Notes: generated from the letters alone by a model not told the origin. Shown: positions 30,808-39,600, numbered from the stretch's first letter. The stretch: 64,000 bases of DNA from an uncultured delta proteobacterium (GCA_900079685.1 LT599018.1:675012-739011); one strand, 5' to 3'. A program made the numbers and translations.

Positions 30808-31518
30808 TCACCGTTGGTACGCACTCCCGTAAATCGCCCGCAAGCAGGCGTCGGACAAGGCGCCGAGGCTGGACACGGAACGTTCGGCAGGCAACCCGGA
30901 CGCGTCATACGCAAGGGGCAGTTCGGTGCAGGCCGTCGCGATATCTATATTTTCCCGTTGCCACAGCTCTTCGACAATTTTCCGCATGCAAACGCCGGAT
31001 TCCGGCATGTTACCGGCTTTTACCAACGTCAGGGCCTCGGTGACCCTTTTTTGCATCTCCGGCGTGACCTCACGAAAATCGTACCCTATCTTCCGGGCAT
31101 ATTGCTGGTAGATGCCGGTATTGCACGTGGCTTCCGTCGCCAGGAGCCAGGCCCCTTTCGGGCTCTGCCGCCGGCAGGCGGCAACGGTCTCTTCCACAAT
31201 ATGCAAAAGCGGTACAGGCAGGTCATCCCGGAAGCTGTCGATAAAAATATGGGCGGTATTGCATGGTACAGCGAGGTAGTCGACGCCCCATCCGGCAATG
31301 GTGAACAGGTCTTTCCGCAACCGTTCCGTGGGGTCCGGCCCCGTGCCGGCGACAGCCGCCGTCCGGTCCGGGATATGCGGGTCGGACAGCATGTAGATAA
31401 TAGGGTGCTCCTGGTCGCGCTGCGCCGGAGCCTTTACCGCGAGCAGACGCATGAATTCCGCGCCCGCCGCCGGTCCCATGCCGCCGAGAATACCTAAAGT
31501 TTTACTTGGACTTTCCAT
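30808..31518 (-). CDS. Aspartate/glutamate racemase family protein
   Basis: 236-aa PLP-independent racemase fold. GILGGMGPAAG marks the N-terminal half. The two catalytic cysteines are present in VPCNTAHIF and ATACTELPLAY, so it should be active. It most resembles aspartate racemase rather than MurI; broad-specificity racemases of the RacX/YgeA group are also possible. The start at 31518 (MESPSKTLG) overlaps folK by 17 bases. The link with folK is probably only transcriptional. Confidence 0.87.
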   Translation of the reverse strand: MESPSKTLGILGGMGPAAGAEFMRLLAVKAPAQRDQEHPIIYMLSDPHIPDRTAAVAGTGPDPTERLRKDLFTIAGWGVDYLAVPCNTAHIFIDSFRDDLPVPLLHIVEETVAACRRQSPKGAWLLATEATCNTGIYQQYARKIGYDFREVTPEMQKRVTEALTLVKAGNMPESGVCMRKIVEELWQRENIDIATACTELPLAYDASGLPAERSVSSLGALSDACLRAIYGSAYQR

Positions 31519-32035
31519 GTTTCCCGTCTTCCTGAAAAATGGTGTGTTCCACCACGCTATAGTGGAGTTTTGCAAGGCAAGCCGCGAGCGGCTCACCACC
31601 GGGCAAGCAAAGGGAGGGGGCTATTTCCAGAAGCGGCACCAGCACAAACGCCCTTTCGGCCATGCGCGGATGCGGCACGGATACCCGTTCTTCCGTGCAC
31701 ACAATATCGCCGAATAACAAAAGGTCAAGGTCGATGGCGCGCGGCCCGAAGCGCCGGGACGCGTCGCGGACCCTCCCGAGTTCATGCTCCAGCCGCAACA
31801 TGCCGTCCAGAAACGTTGCCGCCGTTATGCCGGACTCGCACGCCAGGGATGCCGCCTGGTTCATAAACCACGGCTGGTCCGCGTCCCCCTGAGGTTCCGT
31901 CCGGTACATGCCGGAGACCGCGAGAACGCTGACGCCGGGCCATTCCCCCATGCGCGCGAGGGCTTGGGAGAACCGTCCGGCCTCCCCTCCCGTGTTGCCG
32001 CCAAGGCTGATGTACGCAATCGTCGCGTTTTTCAT
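31502..32035 (-). CDS. folK: 2-amino-4-hydroxy-6-hydroxymethyldihydropteridine pyrophosphokinase
   Basis: 177-aa HPPK of folate synthesis. Motifs are AYISLGGNTG, YRTEPQG, the diagnostic RRFGPRAIDLDLLLFGD and VPHPRMAERAFVLVPLLEIAP. GGGAGAA precedes ATG 32035. First gene of a minus-strand operon with racemase and YHS protein. Divergent from xerD by 48 bases. Confidence 0.94.
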   Translation of the reverse strand: MKNATIAYISLGGNTGGEAGRFSQALARMGEWPGVSVLAVSGMYRTEPQGDADQPWFMNQAASLACESGITAATFLDGMLRLEHELGRVRDASRRFGPRAIDLDLLLFGDIVCTEERVSVPHPRMAERAFVLVPLLEIAPSLCLPGGEPLAACLAKLHYSVVEHTIFQEDGKHGKSK

Positions 32036-32083
32036 TTTCTCCCTACCCCTTGCCCTCATGCGGGATAATGCGTACCACGAAGC

Positions 32084-33025
32084 ATGGCCGAACAACAGAA
32101 CGATATGATGCCGGACGCGGACCATGCGGCGGACATGCCGGTTCATCCGGTTGCGGAGGGGTACCTGCAACACCTGCTGGTGGAAAAAGGACTCTCGGAA
32201 AATACGTTGACCGCGTATGCAAACGACCTTTCGGATTTTCTTTCCTTTCTCGCCAACCGTTCTTTCCCGCTTGAAGACGTCACGGACCAGACGCTGTTTT
32301 TGTATATCGTCGATGTCCGCCGCCTGGGGCTGTCCGGCAGAAGCCTTGCCCGCAGGCTTTCCGCTCTGCGCGGGCTTTTTTCCTTTGCCTGCCGGGAAAA
32401 GGTGTTTACAGCCAACCCGGCGGAGTTTCTGGAAAACCCCAAATTCACCCGGTCCCTGCCCGAAGTGTTGACCAGGGAGGAAATGGCGGCCGTCCTGAAC
32501 AGCCCGGATATCGGAGATCGCCTGGGCTTTCGCGACCGCACCATGCTTGAAATGTTATACGCATGCGGGCTCAGGGCCTCGGAACTTGTGGGGCTGCACG
32601 CCCTGCATTTTGACCCCGGCACCAATGTGCTGCGCGTGTTCGGCAAGGGGGCCAAGGAACGGCTGGTGCCGGTCCATGCGGAAGCCGTTGGGTTTCTCTC
32701 CGATTATATTGCCCACTGGCGTCCCCTGTTTTCTCCCAAGGAACCCGCCCTCTTCCTGAACCGTTCCGGCAAGGGGCTTTCCCGGGTTGCGCTGTGGAAA
32801 ATCGTGCAGCGGCATGTGCAAAAAGCCGGAATTCTCAGGCCGATTTCACCGCATACCTTCCGCCATTCCTTTGCCACGCACCTTCTGGAGGGCGGCGCGG
32901 ATCTGCGCTCCGTGCAGCTTCTCCTGGGCCATGCCGACATCAGCGCGACGGAAATATATACCCATGTGCAGGCTGAGCGTCTGGCCCAGACGCATAAAAA
33001 ATACCACCCGCGTTCCGGGGGGTAA
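32084..33025 (+). CDS. xerD: Tyrosine recombinase XerD
   Basis: 313-aa site-specific recombinase for chromosome dimer resolution at dif. The N-terminal SAM-like core-binding domain has YLQHLLVEKGLSENTLTAYA. The catalytic domain shows R in CGLRASELVGL, HTFRHSFATHLLEGG, LLGHADI and the nucleophile Tyr in TEIYTHV. The N-terminus is ~20 residues longer than usual; ATG 32105 or 32108 may be the real start. No partner XerC or mobile element is nearby, so it is the housekeeping enzyme. Confidence 0.92.
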   Translation: MAEQQNDMMPDADHAADMPVHPVAEGYLQHLLVEKGLSENTLTAYANDLSDFLSFLANRSFPLEDVTDQTLFLYIVDVRRLGLSGRSLARRLSALRGLFSFACREKVFTANPAEFLENPKFTRSLPEVLTREEMAAVLNSPDIGDRLGFRDRTMLEMLYACGLRASELVGLHALHFDPGTNVLRVFGKGAKERLVPVHAEAVGFLSDYIAHWRPLFSPKEPALFLNRSGKGLSRVALWKIVQRHVQKAGILRPISPHTFRHSFATHLLEGGADLRSVQLLLGHADISATEIYTHVQAERLAQTHKKYHPRSGG

Positions 33026-33045
33026 GTCATAATCCGATTTTCCCG

Positions 33046-34284
33046 TTACTTTTGCGGGAACCATTCCTGTAGTTTCGCGGCAAACGCTTGTTCCAGCACC
33101 GGTTCGCCGTCACGCCTGAAGCGTTGCCGGATTTCCTGTACCGCGTTCAGGGCAAGAGCCCGGTCGGTTGTATACTGCATCATGATGTTCAGATGCTTTT
33201 CCGCCGTTCCCAGCCATGGCGTTTCCCCGGCAAAGGGCGCAAGCCGCAGCAAATCCCGGTACCGGGAAACCAGGGGTTCTATTTCCGTCAGTTCCGCCCG
33301 GAAGCGGACCGCCTCCGCGTACAGCTTCTCCCGCTCAAGGCTTTGGGCCAGCACCTCGCGGCCGTGAATCCAAAACGGATGCTCCTGCGTCAGGCGCAGC
33401 CATGCCGGGGCATCCCCCCCCTGGGCTTTTTCCGTGACAGCAACTTCATCTTTTTCTTTAAGGTTGATGCCGATTGTCAGCAAATCGCTGATAAAGATTG
33501 AAAAACCATCACGTAAGGCATGGTGGTGGATATCCGTGTACACATCCGCGCCGCACCGCCCGGTGAAAATCGCCCCGTTGTGGTCGTCGCCGTCCTTTCT
33601 GCCCGGTGTCTGGCTTTCCAGGTGGTAAATGCGCGAAGCCGCAACACAGCGCAACGTGCCGCCGCGCCGCCTCACCTGCACGCACAGGTCAAGGTCTTCA
33701 AAGCCGTTGCGGTACTCCTCAAAAAATTCGCCGCATTCTCTGAAAAAATCCGCCCGGATCATCAGGGCCGCGCCGGTAATGGCCTGGAGTTCCCGTTTTT
33801 TGAAAATCACCGGATGATCGGCGGGAAAATGCTGGTACAGATGGAACGGCCCGCGGGTTCCGTAGCCCACGCCCAAATGTTGTACGCTGCCGTCTTCATA
33901 TAAAAGCAGCGGCCCCACGGCCGAGGAATCGCCGTCCTCGCGCAGGGCTTCCAGGAGCGGCGGCAACCAGCCGGGCGTCAGTATGGTGTCGTTATTGAGA
34001 AAAAACAGCACGGGCGATATGGCCGCGCGCGCTCCCGCGTTACAGGCCGGGCCGAAATTTTTGTTTTCCGGAAAGACGACGGCGGAAAATCGTTTCCCAA
34101 ACAGGCTGGAGCCGTAGGGAGCAAGCTCGGTTGCCGTCGCGTCGGAAGAGCCGTTATCCACTACGATGACTTCCAGGTCGTGCCCGGCGGTATGCTCGCG
34201 CAGACTTGCCAGACAAGCCCTGGTGAGTTCCCATTTATTAAAAACAGGGATAACGACGCTGCATTCCGGAACGCGTGGCTGCAT
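33046..34284 (-). CDS. Family 2 glycosyltransferase
   Basis: 412-aa protein. The N-terminal GT-A domain has CSVVIPVFNKWELTRACL, VIVVDNGSSDATA, NFGPACNAGA and the NNDT metal/sugar motif (FFLNNDTILTPGW). Then EEYRNGFEDLDLCVQVRRRG, typical of rhamnosyl/galactosyl-type GT2 enzymes. The C-terminal ~150 residues are helical. Start 34284 (MQPRVPE) is chosen because GGAG lies seven bases upstream. There is no polysaccharide cluster around it, so sugar and acceptor are unknown. Convergent with xerD. Confidence 0.85.
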   Translation of the reverse strand: MQPRVPECSVVIPVFNKWELTRACLASLREHTAGHDLEVIVVDNGSSDATATELAPYGSSLFGKRFSAVVFPENKNFGPACNAGARAAISPVLFFLNNDTILTPGWLPPLLEALREDGDSSAVGPLLLYEDGSVQHLGVGYGTRGPFHLYQHFPADHPVIFKKRELQAITGAALMIRADFFRECGEFFEEYRNGFEDLDLCVQVRRRGGTLRCVAASRIYHLESQTPGRKDGDDHNGAIFTGRCGADVYTDIHHHALRDGFSIFISDLLTIGINLKEKDEVAVTEKAQGGDAPAWLRLTQEHPFWIHGREVLAQSLEREKLYAEAVRFRAELTEIEPLVSRYRDLLRLAPFAGETPWLGTAEKHLNIMMQYTTDRALALNAVQEIRQRFRRDGEPVLEQAFAAKLQEWFPQK

Positions 34285-34370
34285 GGACGGTCTCCGGCCT
34301 TGCCCGATTGGGCCGGGCAAGGCCATGTGGATTATGCCGCAGGGTACTGTTTTCTTTACGGTGCCGTCAA

Positions 34371-34498
34371 CAGTCGCGGCTCAGTTTGCTCTGATACTGC
34401 GTCAGGCTCACCCCGTGCGAAGCTCATGTATGTCTTGATACACTTCGCTCCGCCCGGAGTTCGCCTTCCTTGTCTGAGGCCAAACTGAGCCACGACTG
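34371..34498 (-). ncRNA. Structured intergenic element, copy A (unrecognised RNA or repeat)
   Basis: An 18-base outer arm (34371-34388) pairs with 34481-34498. On the minus strand all 18 pairs form, one as G-U; on the plus strand that position is a C-A mismatch. Inside lies a 74-base core (34399-34472) that recurs at 49623-49695 with 68 identical positions. The core folds as GGC-GA-ACUCCG against CGGGGU-GA-GCC (tandem G-A pairs), topped by GCGAAG/CUUCGC and UGUAU/AUACA hairpins. It sits between thiC and the glycosyltransferase gene, both on the minus strand. No T-run follows, so it is not a plain terminator. Confidence 0.7.
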
Positions 34499-34507
34499 AC
34501 TATAGGT

Positions 34508-35800
34508 TCAGGCGGTTTTGGGTTCCTCGCGGCGCAGCATTTTGACGGCGCAGAACTCGCCGCACATGGCGCAGACTTCCTCGTTGGCGTGTTCCGCGCG
34601 TTTTGTGCAGACCACAGCCGCGTCAATGGCGGCCTCCTGCATGGCTTTCCAGTCAAGGTTTTTGCGGGCGAGGGACATGGCGTTTTCCCGCGCAAGGGCC
34701 TGCGGGCGGCCCAGGGCGACCTCCCCGGCCTGCGCGGCGATGCGGGACGCCATGACCCCGGCGCGCACGTCTTCCTTGTCCGGCAGAGTCAAATGTTCCG
34801 CCGGCGTGAGGTAGCACAAGAAGTCCACCCCGGCCCGGACAGCCGTGGCCCCGCCGATGGCACCGGCGATATGATCGTACCCGGGGCAGGAATCGATGAC
34901 CAGGGGGCCGAGCACATACAACGGCGCACCCTTGCTGGCGGCCTTGATGCCGCGGATCTGGGCTTCCACCTCATGCAGGCGGACATGGCCGGGGCCCTCG
35001 ATCATGCACTGCACGCCGGCTTTAAGGCCCTGCTGGGCCAGGCGGCCGAGCATGATGACCTCTTCCCACTGGGCCGGGTCGCCCGCGTCGGAGCCCGCGC
35101 CGGGCCGCAATCCGTCGCCGAGGGAGAGCGTCACGTTGTGTTTGCGGGAAATGGCGAGAATCCTTTCATAGTCCGTCAGGAGCGGGTTTTCCTTTTTATG
35201 GGTGCGCATCCAGCGCGCAAGGATGGACCCGCCACGCGAGACGATCCCCATGGTCCGGCCACCCTCTTCCGAGGCCCAGGCCGCCGCCCGTTCGGTAATG
35301 CCGCAATGCACGGTCATGAAGTCAACGCCCTGTTCGGCCTGCATTTCGATTTCCTCGAAAAGCTCCTCCGGGGCAATGCCCGCCGGGTCTTTACCCGCGT
35401 TGATGTACCGCTGGGCGACGGCGTACAGGGGAACGGTTCCGATCGGGCGCGGGCAGGCGGCGAGCATGGCTTTACGGATAACGGCCAGATCCCCGGCGAT
35501 GGAAAGGTCCATGATCGTGTCCGCCCCGGCGGCCAGGGCCACGGCCAATTTGTCGATTTCCTCCTCGTGCGTGCTGCGCATGGGGGACGTGCCGATATTG
35601 GCGTTTACCTTGACCCTCGCGGGCTGGCCCACGAGGATGGGCGCAAGATCGGGGTGGTTCGGGTTGCCGAGCAGCACCATGGTGCCGCCTTCAACGGCCT
35701 GCCGGATCGCGTCGGGGCTGAGCCCTTCATCACGGGTCAGGGTTTGGGCGTGTTCGGCGAAAACGCGGGACAAAGCGTCATTTTGGGAAAAAACAGACAT
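34508..35800 (-). CDS. thiC: Phosphomethylpyrimidine synthase ThiC
   Basis: 430-aa radical-SAM enzyme converting aminoimidazole ribotide to HMP phosphate in thiamine synthesis. The C-terminal cluster motif CAMCGEFC (CxxCxxxxC) is intact. Other signatures are KVNANIGTSP, MTVHCGIT, SRGGSI and EGPGHVRLHE. The length is that of short ThiC proteins lacking the extra N-terminal domain. A TPP riboswitch upstream separates it from the benzimidazole-forming paralogues (BzaA/B/F). ATG 35800 has AGGA seven bases upstream. Confidence 0.96.
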   Translation of the reverse strand: MSVFSQNDALSRVFAEHAQTLTRDEGLSPDAIRQAVEGGTMVLLGNPNHPDLAPILVGQPARVKVNANIGTSPMRSTHEEEIDKLAVALAAGADTIMDLSIAGDLAVIRKAMLAACPRPIGTVPLYAVAQRYINAGKDPAGIAPEELFEEIEMQAEQGVDFMTVHCGITERAAAWASEEGGRTMGIVSRGGSILARWMRTHKKENPLLTDYERILAISRKHNVTLSLGDGLRPGAGSDAGDPAQWEEVIMLGRLAQQGLKAGVQCMIEGPGHVRLHEVEAQIRGIKAASKGAPLYVLGPLVIDSCPGYDHIAGAIGGATAVRAGVDFLCYLTPAEHLTLPDKEDVRAGVMASRIAAQAGEVALGRPQALARENAMSLARKNLDWKAMQEAAIDAAVVCTKRAEHANEEVCAMCGEFCAVKMLRREEPKTA

Positions 35801-35896
35801 GCTGCATCCTTTTGGGGACGCGCGCACACAAGCAGGAATGCCCGGCTGTGGGGGAATCTTTCTGGGAGTGTTTCAATGATTCCGGCAATCAGCGGC

Positions 35897-35999
35897 AACT
35901 ATCCCTACGGCAGTATGAGCTGCGTCAGGTTCAAAGGGTCTGGGAGAAATTCCCACTCTCAGCCCGCTCCAGACAGTGTCTGGCGGACCCCCCTTAGTT
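35897..35999 (-). promoter_or_regulatory. TPP riboswitch (THI element) upstream of thiC
   Basis: On the minus strand: a P1 arm AACTA (35995-35999) that pairs with TAGTT (35897-35901), the pyrimidine-sensor CTGAGAG motif, and the pyrophosphate-sensor CCTTTGAACCTGA followed by a hairpin and CGTAGGGA. All are canonical TPP aptamer blocks. No clear terminator lies between it and thiC, so control is probably at translation. About 97 bases separate it from the ATG. Confidence 0.93.
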
Positions 36000-36010
36000 G
36001 GTACCGGATG

Positions 36011-36039
36011 GCTATACGCCAGGTTGCGATTTTATGCAA
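36011..36039 (-). promoter_or_regulatory. Sigma-70 promoter of thiC
   Basis: TTGCAT, 17 bases, TATAGC on the minus strand. The predicted start of transcription falls a few bases before the riboswitch P1 arm. Confidence 0.65.
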
Positions 36040-36069
36040 ACGCTTGTTTTCCAGAGGGTAAGCTCCTTC

Positions 36070-36098
36070 TTGCGTCCGGGTGCGCGGCAGGCTATAGT
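36070..36098 (+). promoter_or_regulatory. Sigma-70 promoter of the DHH-CBS-nucleotidyltransferase gene
   Basis: TTGCGT, 17 bases, TATAGT. Counting seven bases past the -10 box reaches the A of the ATG at 36105, which predicts a leaderless messenger. Confidence 0.6.
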
Positions 36099-36104
36099 CG
36101 CCCA

Positions 36105-38837
36105 ATGCACGTCACTCCCCCTGAAAAGCCCTGCCCCAGTATCGTTATTACGTCCCACAGCAACGCCGACTACGACGCGCTCGCTTCCATGGTCGCCGCC
36201 GGAAAGCTTTACCCGGGCGCAGTTCTCATAGCTCCCTCCGTGCAGGAGCGGCAGGAGTCGCATTATTTCGCGGACAGCATCGCCTATCTTTTCAACTTGC
36301 AGCAGGCCAAGGACGTGGATTTTTCCAACGTGACCACGCTCGTTGTGGTCGATACGCGCCAGCCGTCCCGCATTCCCCAGGTTGCGGCCGTTCTGGGCAA
36401 GCCCGGCCTCGCCGTGCATGTGTACGACCATCATCCGGACACGCCGGAAGACCTGAAAGGGGAAGTCACTGTCGTCAAACAGTGGGGTTCCACCACGACC
36501 ATAATAACGGAACTCCTGCGGGAAAAAAACATCTCCGTTTCCCCGGACGAGGCGACCATGCTGGGCCTGGGCATATACGAGGATACGGGCTCCTTCACCT
36601 TTTCCTCGACCACGCCGCACGACTTCACGGCTGCCGCCTGGCTGCGCGAACGGCATATGGACGTGGACATCATCGGCGAATTGGTCAGCCACGACCTTAC
36701 CCGCGAACAGCTGGACGTGCTGAACATCCTGCTCGAATCCGCGACGTCCCATGACATCAAGGGCATTACAATCGTCATCGCCCAGGCCTCGCTGGATGTG
36801 TTCCTCGGCGATTTTGCCCTTCTCGCCCATAAAATGATGGATATGGAAAACATCAAGGTGCTGTTCGCCACCGCCAGAATGGGCGACCGCGTGCAGGTGG
36901 TGGCCCGGAGCCGCCACCCGGACGTGGACGTGAGCCGCATTTGCTCCGCCTTCGGCGGCGGCGGGCATTCCTACGCGGCGTCCGCTTCGGTAAAGGATAA
37001 AACCCTGGCCGAGGTCAAGGCGGAAATACTCGCCCTTTTGATGGGCTCGGTCAACCCGCACATGACCGTGGGCGACCACATGACGAGCCCCGCCAAAACC
37101 GTCGCGGCGGACCAGACCCTGACGGAAGCCGAGGACATCATGAACCGCTATGGATTAAAGGCGGTTCCGGTCGTCAAACCGCAAACGCTCTCCTGCGTGG
37201 GGTACCTTGAACAGCAGACGGCGGCGCGGGCCGTGGCCCACGGCCTGGGAAAACTGCCGGTTTCCGAGTATATGCACCGCAACGTTCTGACGGTGTCGCC
37301 GGACTCCACCCTGTTCCCGGCCATGAACATCATTCTGACGCAACGCCAGCGCCTGGTCCCGGTCATCAGCAACGACCAGGTGATCGGCGTCCTCACCCGG
37401 ACGGACGTCGTGCGGCTGCTGCTTGAGGATCATTCCCTGCGTATTCCGGAGGGAGATCCCCTCTCCGCTCCGGCGCGTGAAAAAAATATCCGCCAGCAGC
37501 TCGAGGAAAGGCTCCCGGAAGAATACGTCGATCTGCTGCGCCTGGCGGGCAGACTCGGTGACGAGCTCGGCTGTTCCGTGTACGCTGTCGGCGGGTTCGT
37601 CCGCGATCTTTTGATGAACCGCCCCAACCTTGATGTGGACCTCAGCGTCGAAGGCGACGGCATCAGCTTTGCCGGGGCCCTTGCAAAAAAACTCGGGGGC
37701 AGGGTCAGGCCGCACCAGAAGTTCAAAACCGCCGTGGTCGCCTTTACCAACGGCCAGGGACGGCAGATGCGCGTGGATGTGGCAACGGCCCGGCTTGAGT
37801 ATTACGAGCACCCCGGCGCGTTGCCCACGGTTGAACTTTCCTCCATCAAAATGGACCTTTTCCGGCGCGATTTTACCATCAACGCCCTGGCCGTGCAGGT
37901 CAACGAAGACCGGTTCGGCGTTCTGGTGGACCCCTTCGGCGCGCAACGCGACATGAAGGAAAAGAGCCTGAACATCCTGCACTCGCTCAGCTTTATCGAG
38001 GACCCGACCCGCATCCTCCGGGCTATCCGGTTCGAGACGCGGTTCCAGTTCCGCCTCGGCGCGCAGACGGAACGGTTGATAAAAAACGCCCTGCAGCTGA
38101 AGATGCTGGAAAAAATATCCCCGAGCCGCCTTTTCAACGAACTCAACCACATCTTTGACGAGAAGGACGCCGCCGCCTGCCTTGAGCGCATGGAAGAATT
38201 CGGCATTTTGAAAATCATCCACCCGCTGATGGAGCTTTCCCCTTCCAAAACGGCGTTGCTGCATGAAAACCAGTCCGTTCTGGCGTGGTATTCGCGGCTG
38301 TACGCCGGCAAGGAACCGGAGCGCTGGGTGCTGTTTCTATACGGCCTGACCCGGAACGGCAAATATCCCGTGGTCAACGAGGTTTTGGAACGCCTGGGCG
38401 TGACTCAGCGCATGAAGCGCGAATTTCTGCGCCTGCGCGAATCGATCCGCCAGGCCCAGATACAGCTCCCCCGCTGGAAAAAGGACGACGCCAGCATGAG
38501 CGGGCTGTACGCCACCCTTTCCCGCATACCGGTCGAAGGGATACTCTTGCTCATGGCCCTGTATCATGATGACGACCTGACCAAAAACCTGTCGTACTAC
38601 CTCACGCGGATGCATATGGAAAAACCGGATATAACCGGTGAAGATCTCAAAACGATCGGCGTCCCGCCGAGCCCGCTCTATACGGCCATTCTGGAAGAGG
38701 TGCTGGCGGCGAAGCTGGACGGCAAGGCCCCCTCGCGCGACGACCAGTTGCGCCTGGCGGAAACCATCTATATGAAGACATGCGAGGAAACGGTCCGCCA
38801 ACATGCCGTGGACGACCTGCTTGACGGAAGAACGTAG
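36105..38837 (+). CDS. DHH-CBS-CBS-tRNA nucleotidyltransferase fusion (probable A-adding enzyme)
   Basis: 910-aa protein of three modules. Residues ~10-320 form a DHH/DHHA1 phosphoesterase (HSNADYDALASM, VVVDTRQPS, VYDHHPDTP, GIYEDTGSF, GGGGHSYAAS). Two CBS motifs follow at ~320-445. From ~490 there is a class II nucleotidyltransferase head (VGGFVRDLLMNRPNLDVDL, RRDFTINALA, FIEDPTRILRAIRFETRF) and a helical tail. In Geobacter and Aquifex-like bacteria such genes encode the A-adding half of a split CCA system. With the enzyme at 17758-18909 the same division is likely here. No Shine-Dalgarno precedes ATG 36105; DHH motif residues are intact. Confidence 0.88.
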   Translation: MHVTPPEKPCPSIVITSHSNADYDALASMVAAGKLYPGAVLIAPSVQERQESHYFADSIAYLFNLQQAKDVDFSNVTTLVVVDTRQPSRIPQVAAVLGKPGLAVHVYDHHPDTPEDLKGEVTVVKQWGSTTTIITELLREKNISVSPDEATMLGLGIYEDTGSFTFSSTTPHDFTAAAWLRERHMDVDIIGELVSHDLTREQLDVLNILLESATSHDIKGITIVIAQASLDVFLGDFALLAHKMMDMENIKVLFATARMGDRVQVVARSRHPDVDVSRICSAFGGGGHSYAASASVKDKTLAEVKAEILALLMGSVNPHMTVGDHMTSPAKTVAADQTLTEAEDIMNRYGLKAVPVVKPQTLSCVGYLEQQTAARAVAHGLGKLPVSEYMHRNVLTVSPDSTLFPAMNIILTQRQRLVPVISNDQVIGVLTRTDVVRLLLEDHSLRIPEGDPLSAPAREKNIRQQLEERLPEEYVDLLRLAGRLGDELGCSVYAVGGFVRDLLMNRPNLDVDLSVEGDGISFAGALAKKLGGRVRPHQKFKTAVVAFTNGQGRQMRVDVATARLEYYEHPGALPTVELSSIKMDLFRRDFTINALAVQVNEDRFGVLVDPFGAQRDMKEKSLNILHSLSFIEDPTRILRAIRFETRFQFRLGAQTERLIKNALQLKMLEKISPSRLFNELNHIFDEKDAAACLERMEEFGILKIIHPLMELSPSKTALLHENQSVLAWYSRLYAGKEPERWVLFLYGLTRNGKYPVVNEVLERLGVTQRMKREFLRLRESIRQAQIQLPRWKKDDASMSGLYATLSRIPVEGILLLMALYHDDDLTKNLSYYLTRMHMEKPDITGEDLKTIGVPPSPLYTAILEEVLAAKLDGKAPSRDDQLRLAETIYMKTCEETVRQHAVDDLLDGRT

Positions 38838-39003
38838 TTGCGGTCCCCGGCTCCGGCGTGTAAAAACCGGAGCGCTGGAGCAACGTCATTGCAGACGCTC
38901 GCGTCCGCGTTTAACGGCGGGCGGCGGTCCCGCCGCCGGAGCATGCAACCTTTAAGGGACCGTGTTCTATGATTTTCGCAAGTGTGAATAATTGAGGATG
39001 CAT
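38838..39003. other. Intergenic region with two GC-rich hairpins
   Basis: GCTCCGG/CCGGAGC (38850-38873) and a GGCGGCGG/CCGCCGCC repeat (38920-38937). Neither has a T-run, so they are not intrinsic terminators. No gene is seen. Confidence 0.4.
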
Positions 39004-39501
39004 ATGGATATCTTGTGGTCCCCCTGGCGCATGCAGTATATTCTCGGCCCCAAACCGGACGAATGCGTTTTCTGCCTTCCGGCGGAGGCGGATGCGAGTG
39101 AGGACGCGGAGCGCCTTGTGCTGCACCGTGGAAAAACGGCCTTTGTTATCATGAACAAATATCCGTATAATGCCGGACATCTCCTGGTGGTACCGTTCCG
39201 CCATACCATGGACTATTGCGGCTTGACGGAAGAAGAGCGCGCTGAAATTTTCGCCCTCAGCCAACTGTGCGTGACGGTTCTGGAAACTGCCTCGCGCCCG
39301 CAGGGCTTCAACCTGGGGTTCAACCTGGGGGAAGCCGCCGGAGCCGGGGTGAAGGGGCATATCCACATGCACGTCGTTCCGCGCTGGAACGGCGATTCCT
39401 CCTTTATCGCGGTGCTGGGCGATGTCCGCTCGCTCCCCGAGCATCTGGAGAGAACGTACGCCAGGCTGAAACCTGTTTTTGAGGAATTGACGCATCCTTA
39501 G
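39004..39501 (+). CDS. HIT family nucleotide hydrolase/phosphorylase
   Basis: 165-aa histidine-triad protein with the HxHxH active site GHIHMHVVPRW and an N-terminal CVFC motif likely to bind zinc. The opening (ILWSPWRMQYI) is typical of the AP4A-phosphorylase-like HIT subgroup found in actinobacteria and deltaproteobacteria. It should cleave Ap4A-type or AMP-conjugate substrates. ATG 39004 is chosen over ATG 38998 because GAGG stands six bases before it. Confidence 0.88.
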   Translation: MDILWSPWRMQYILGPKPDECVFCLPAEADASEDAERLVLHRGKTAFVIMNKYPYNAGHLLVVPFRHTMDYCGLTEEERAEIFALSQLCVTVLETASRPQGFNLGFNLGEAAGAGVKGHIHMHVVPRWNGDSSFIAVLGDVRSLPEHLERTYARLKPVFEELTHP

Positions 39502-39600
39502 TACAAAGGATACAAGGATACATAGCATTGAAAACCGGCGGCCAACCGGGGGTTGCCGCTCCATGAAAGTATAACTACAGCCCACCTACAGGAGGCAGGC

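Noticed and set aside
34399-34472. Possible relation of the repeated core to the TPP riboswitch, since both minus-strand sequences contain CCTGACGCAG-like stretches
   Set aside because: Only about ten bases are shared; the CTGAGAG sensor and P1 arrangement are missing, and copy B lies near mreB, not a thiamine gene.
38838-39003. GC-rich hairpins between the nucleotidyltransferase fusion and the HIT gene, considered as another copy of the structured element
   Set aside because: They share no sequence with the 74-base core and have no enclosing arms.
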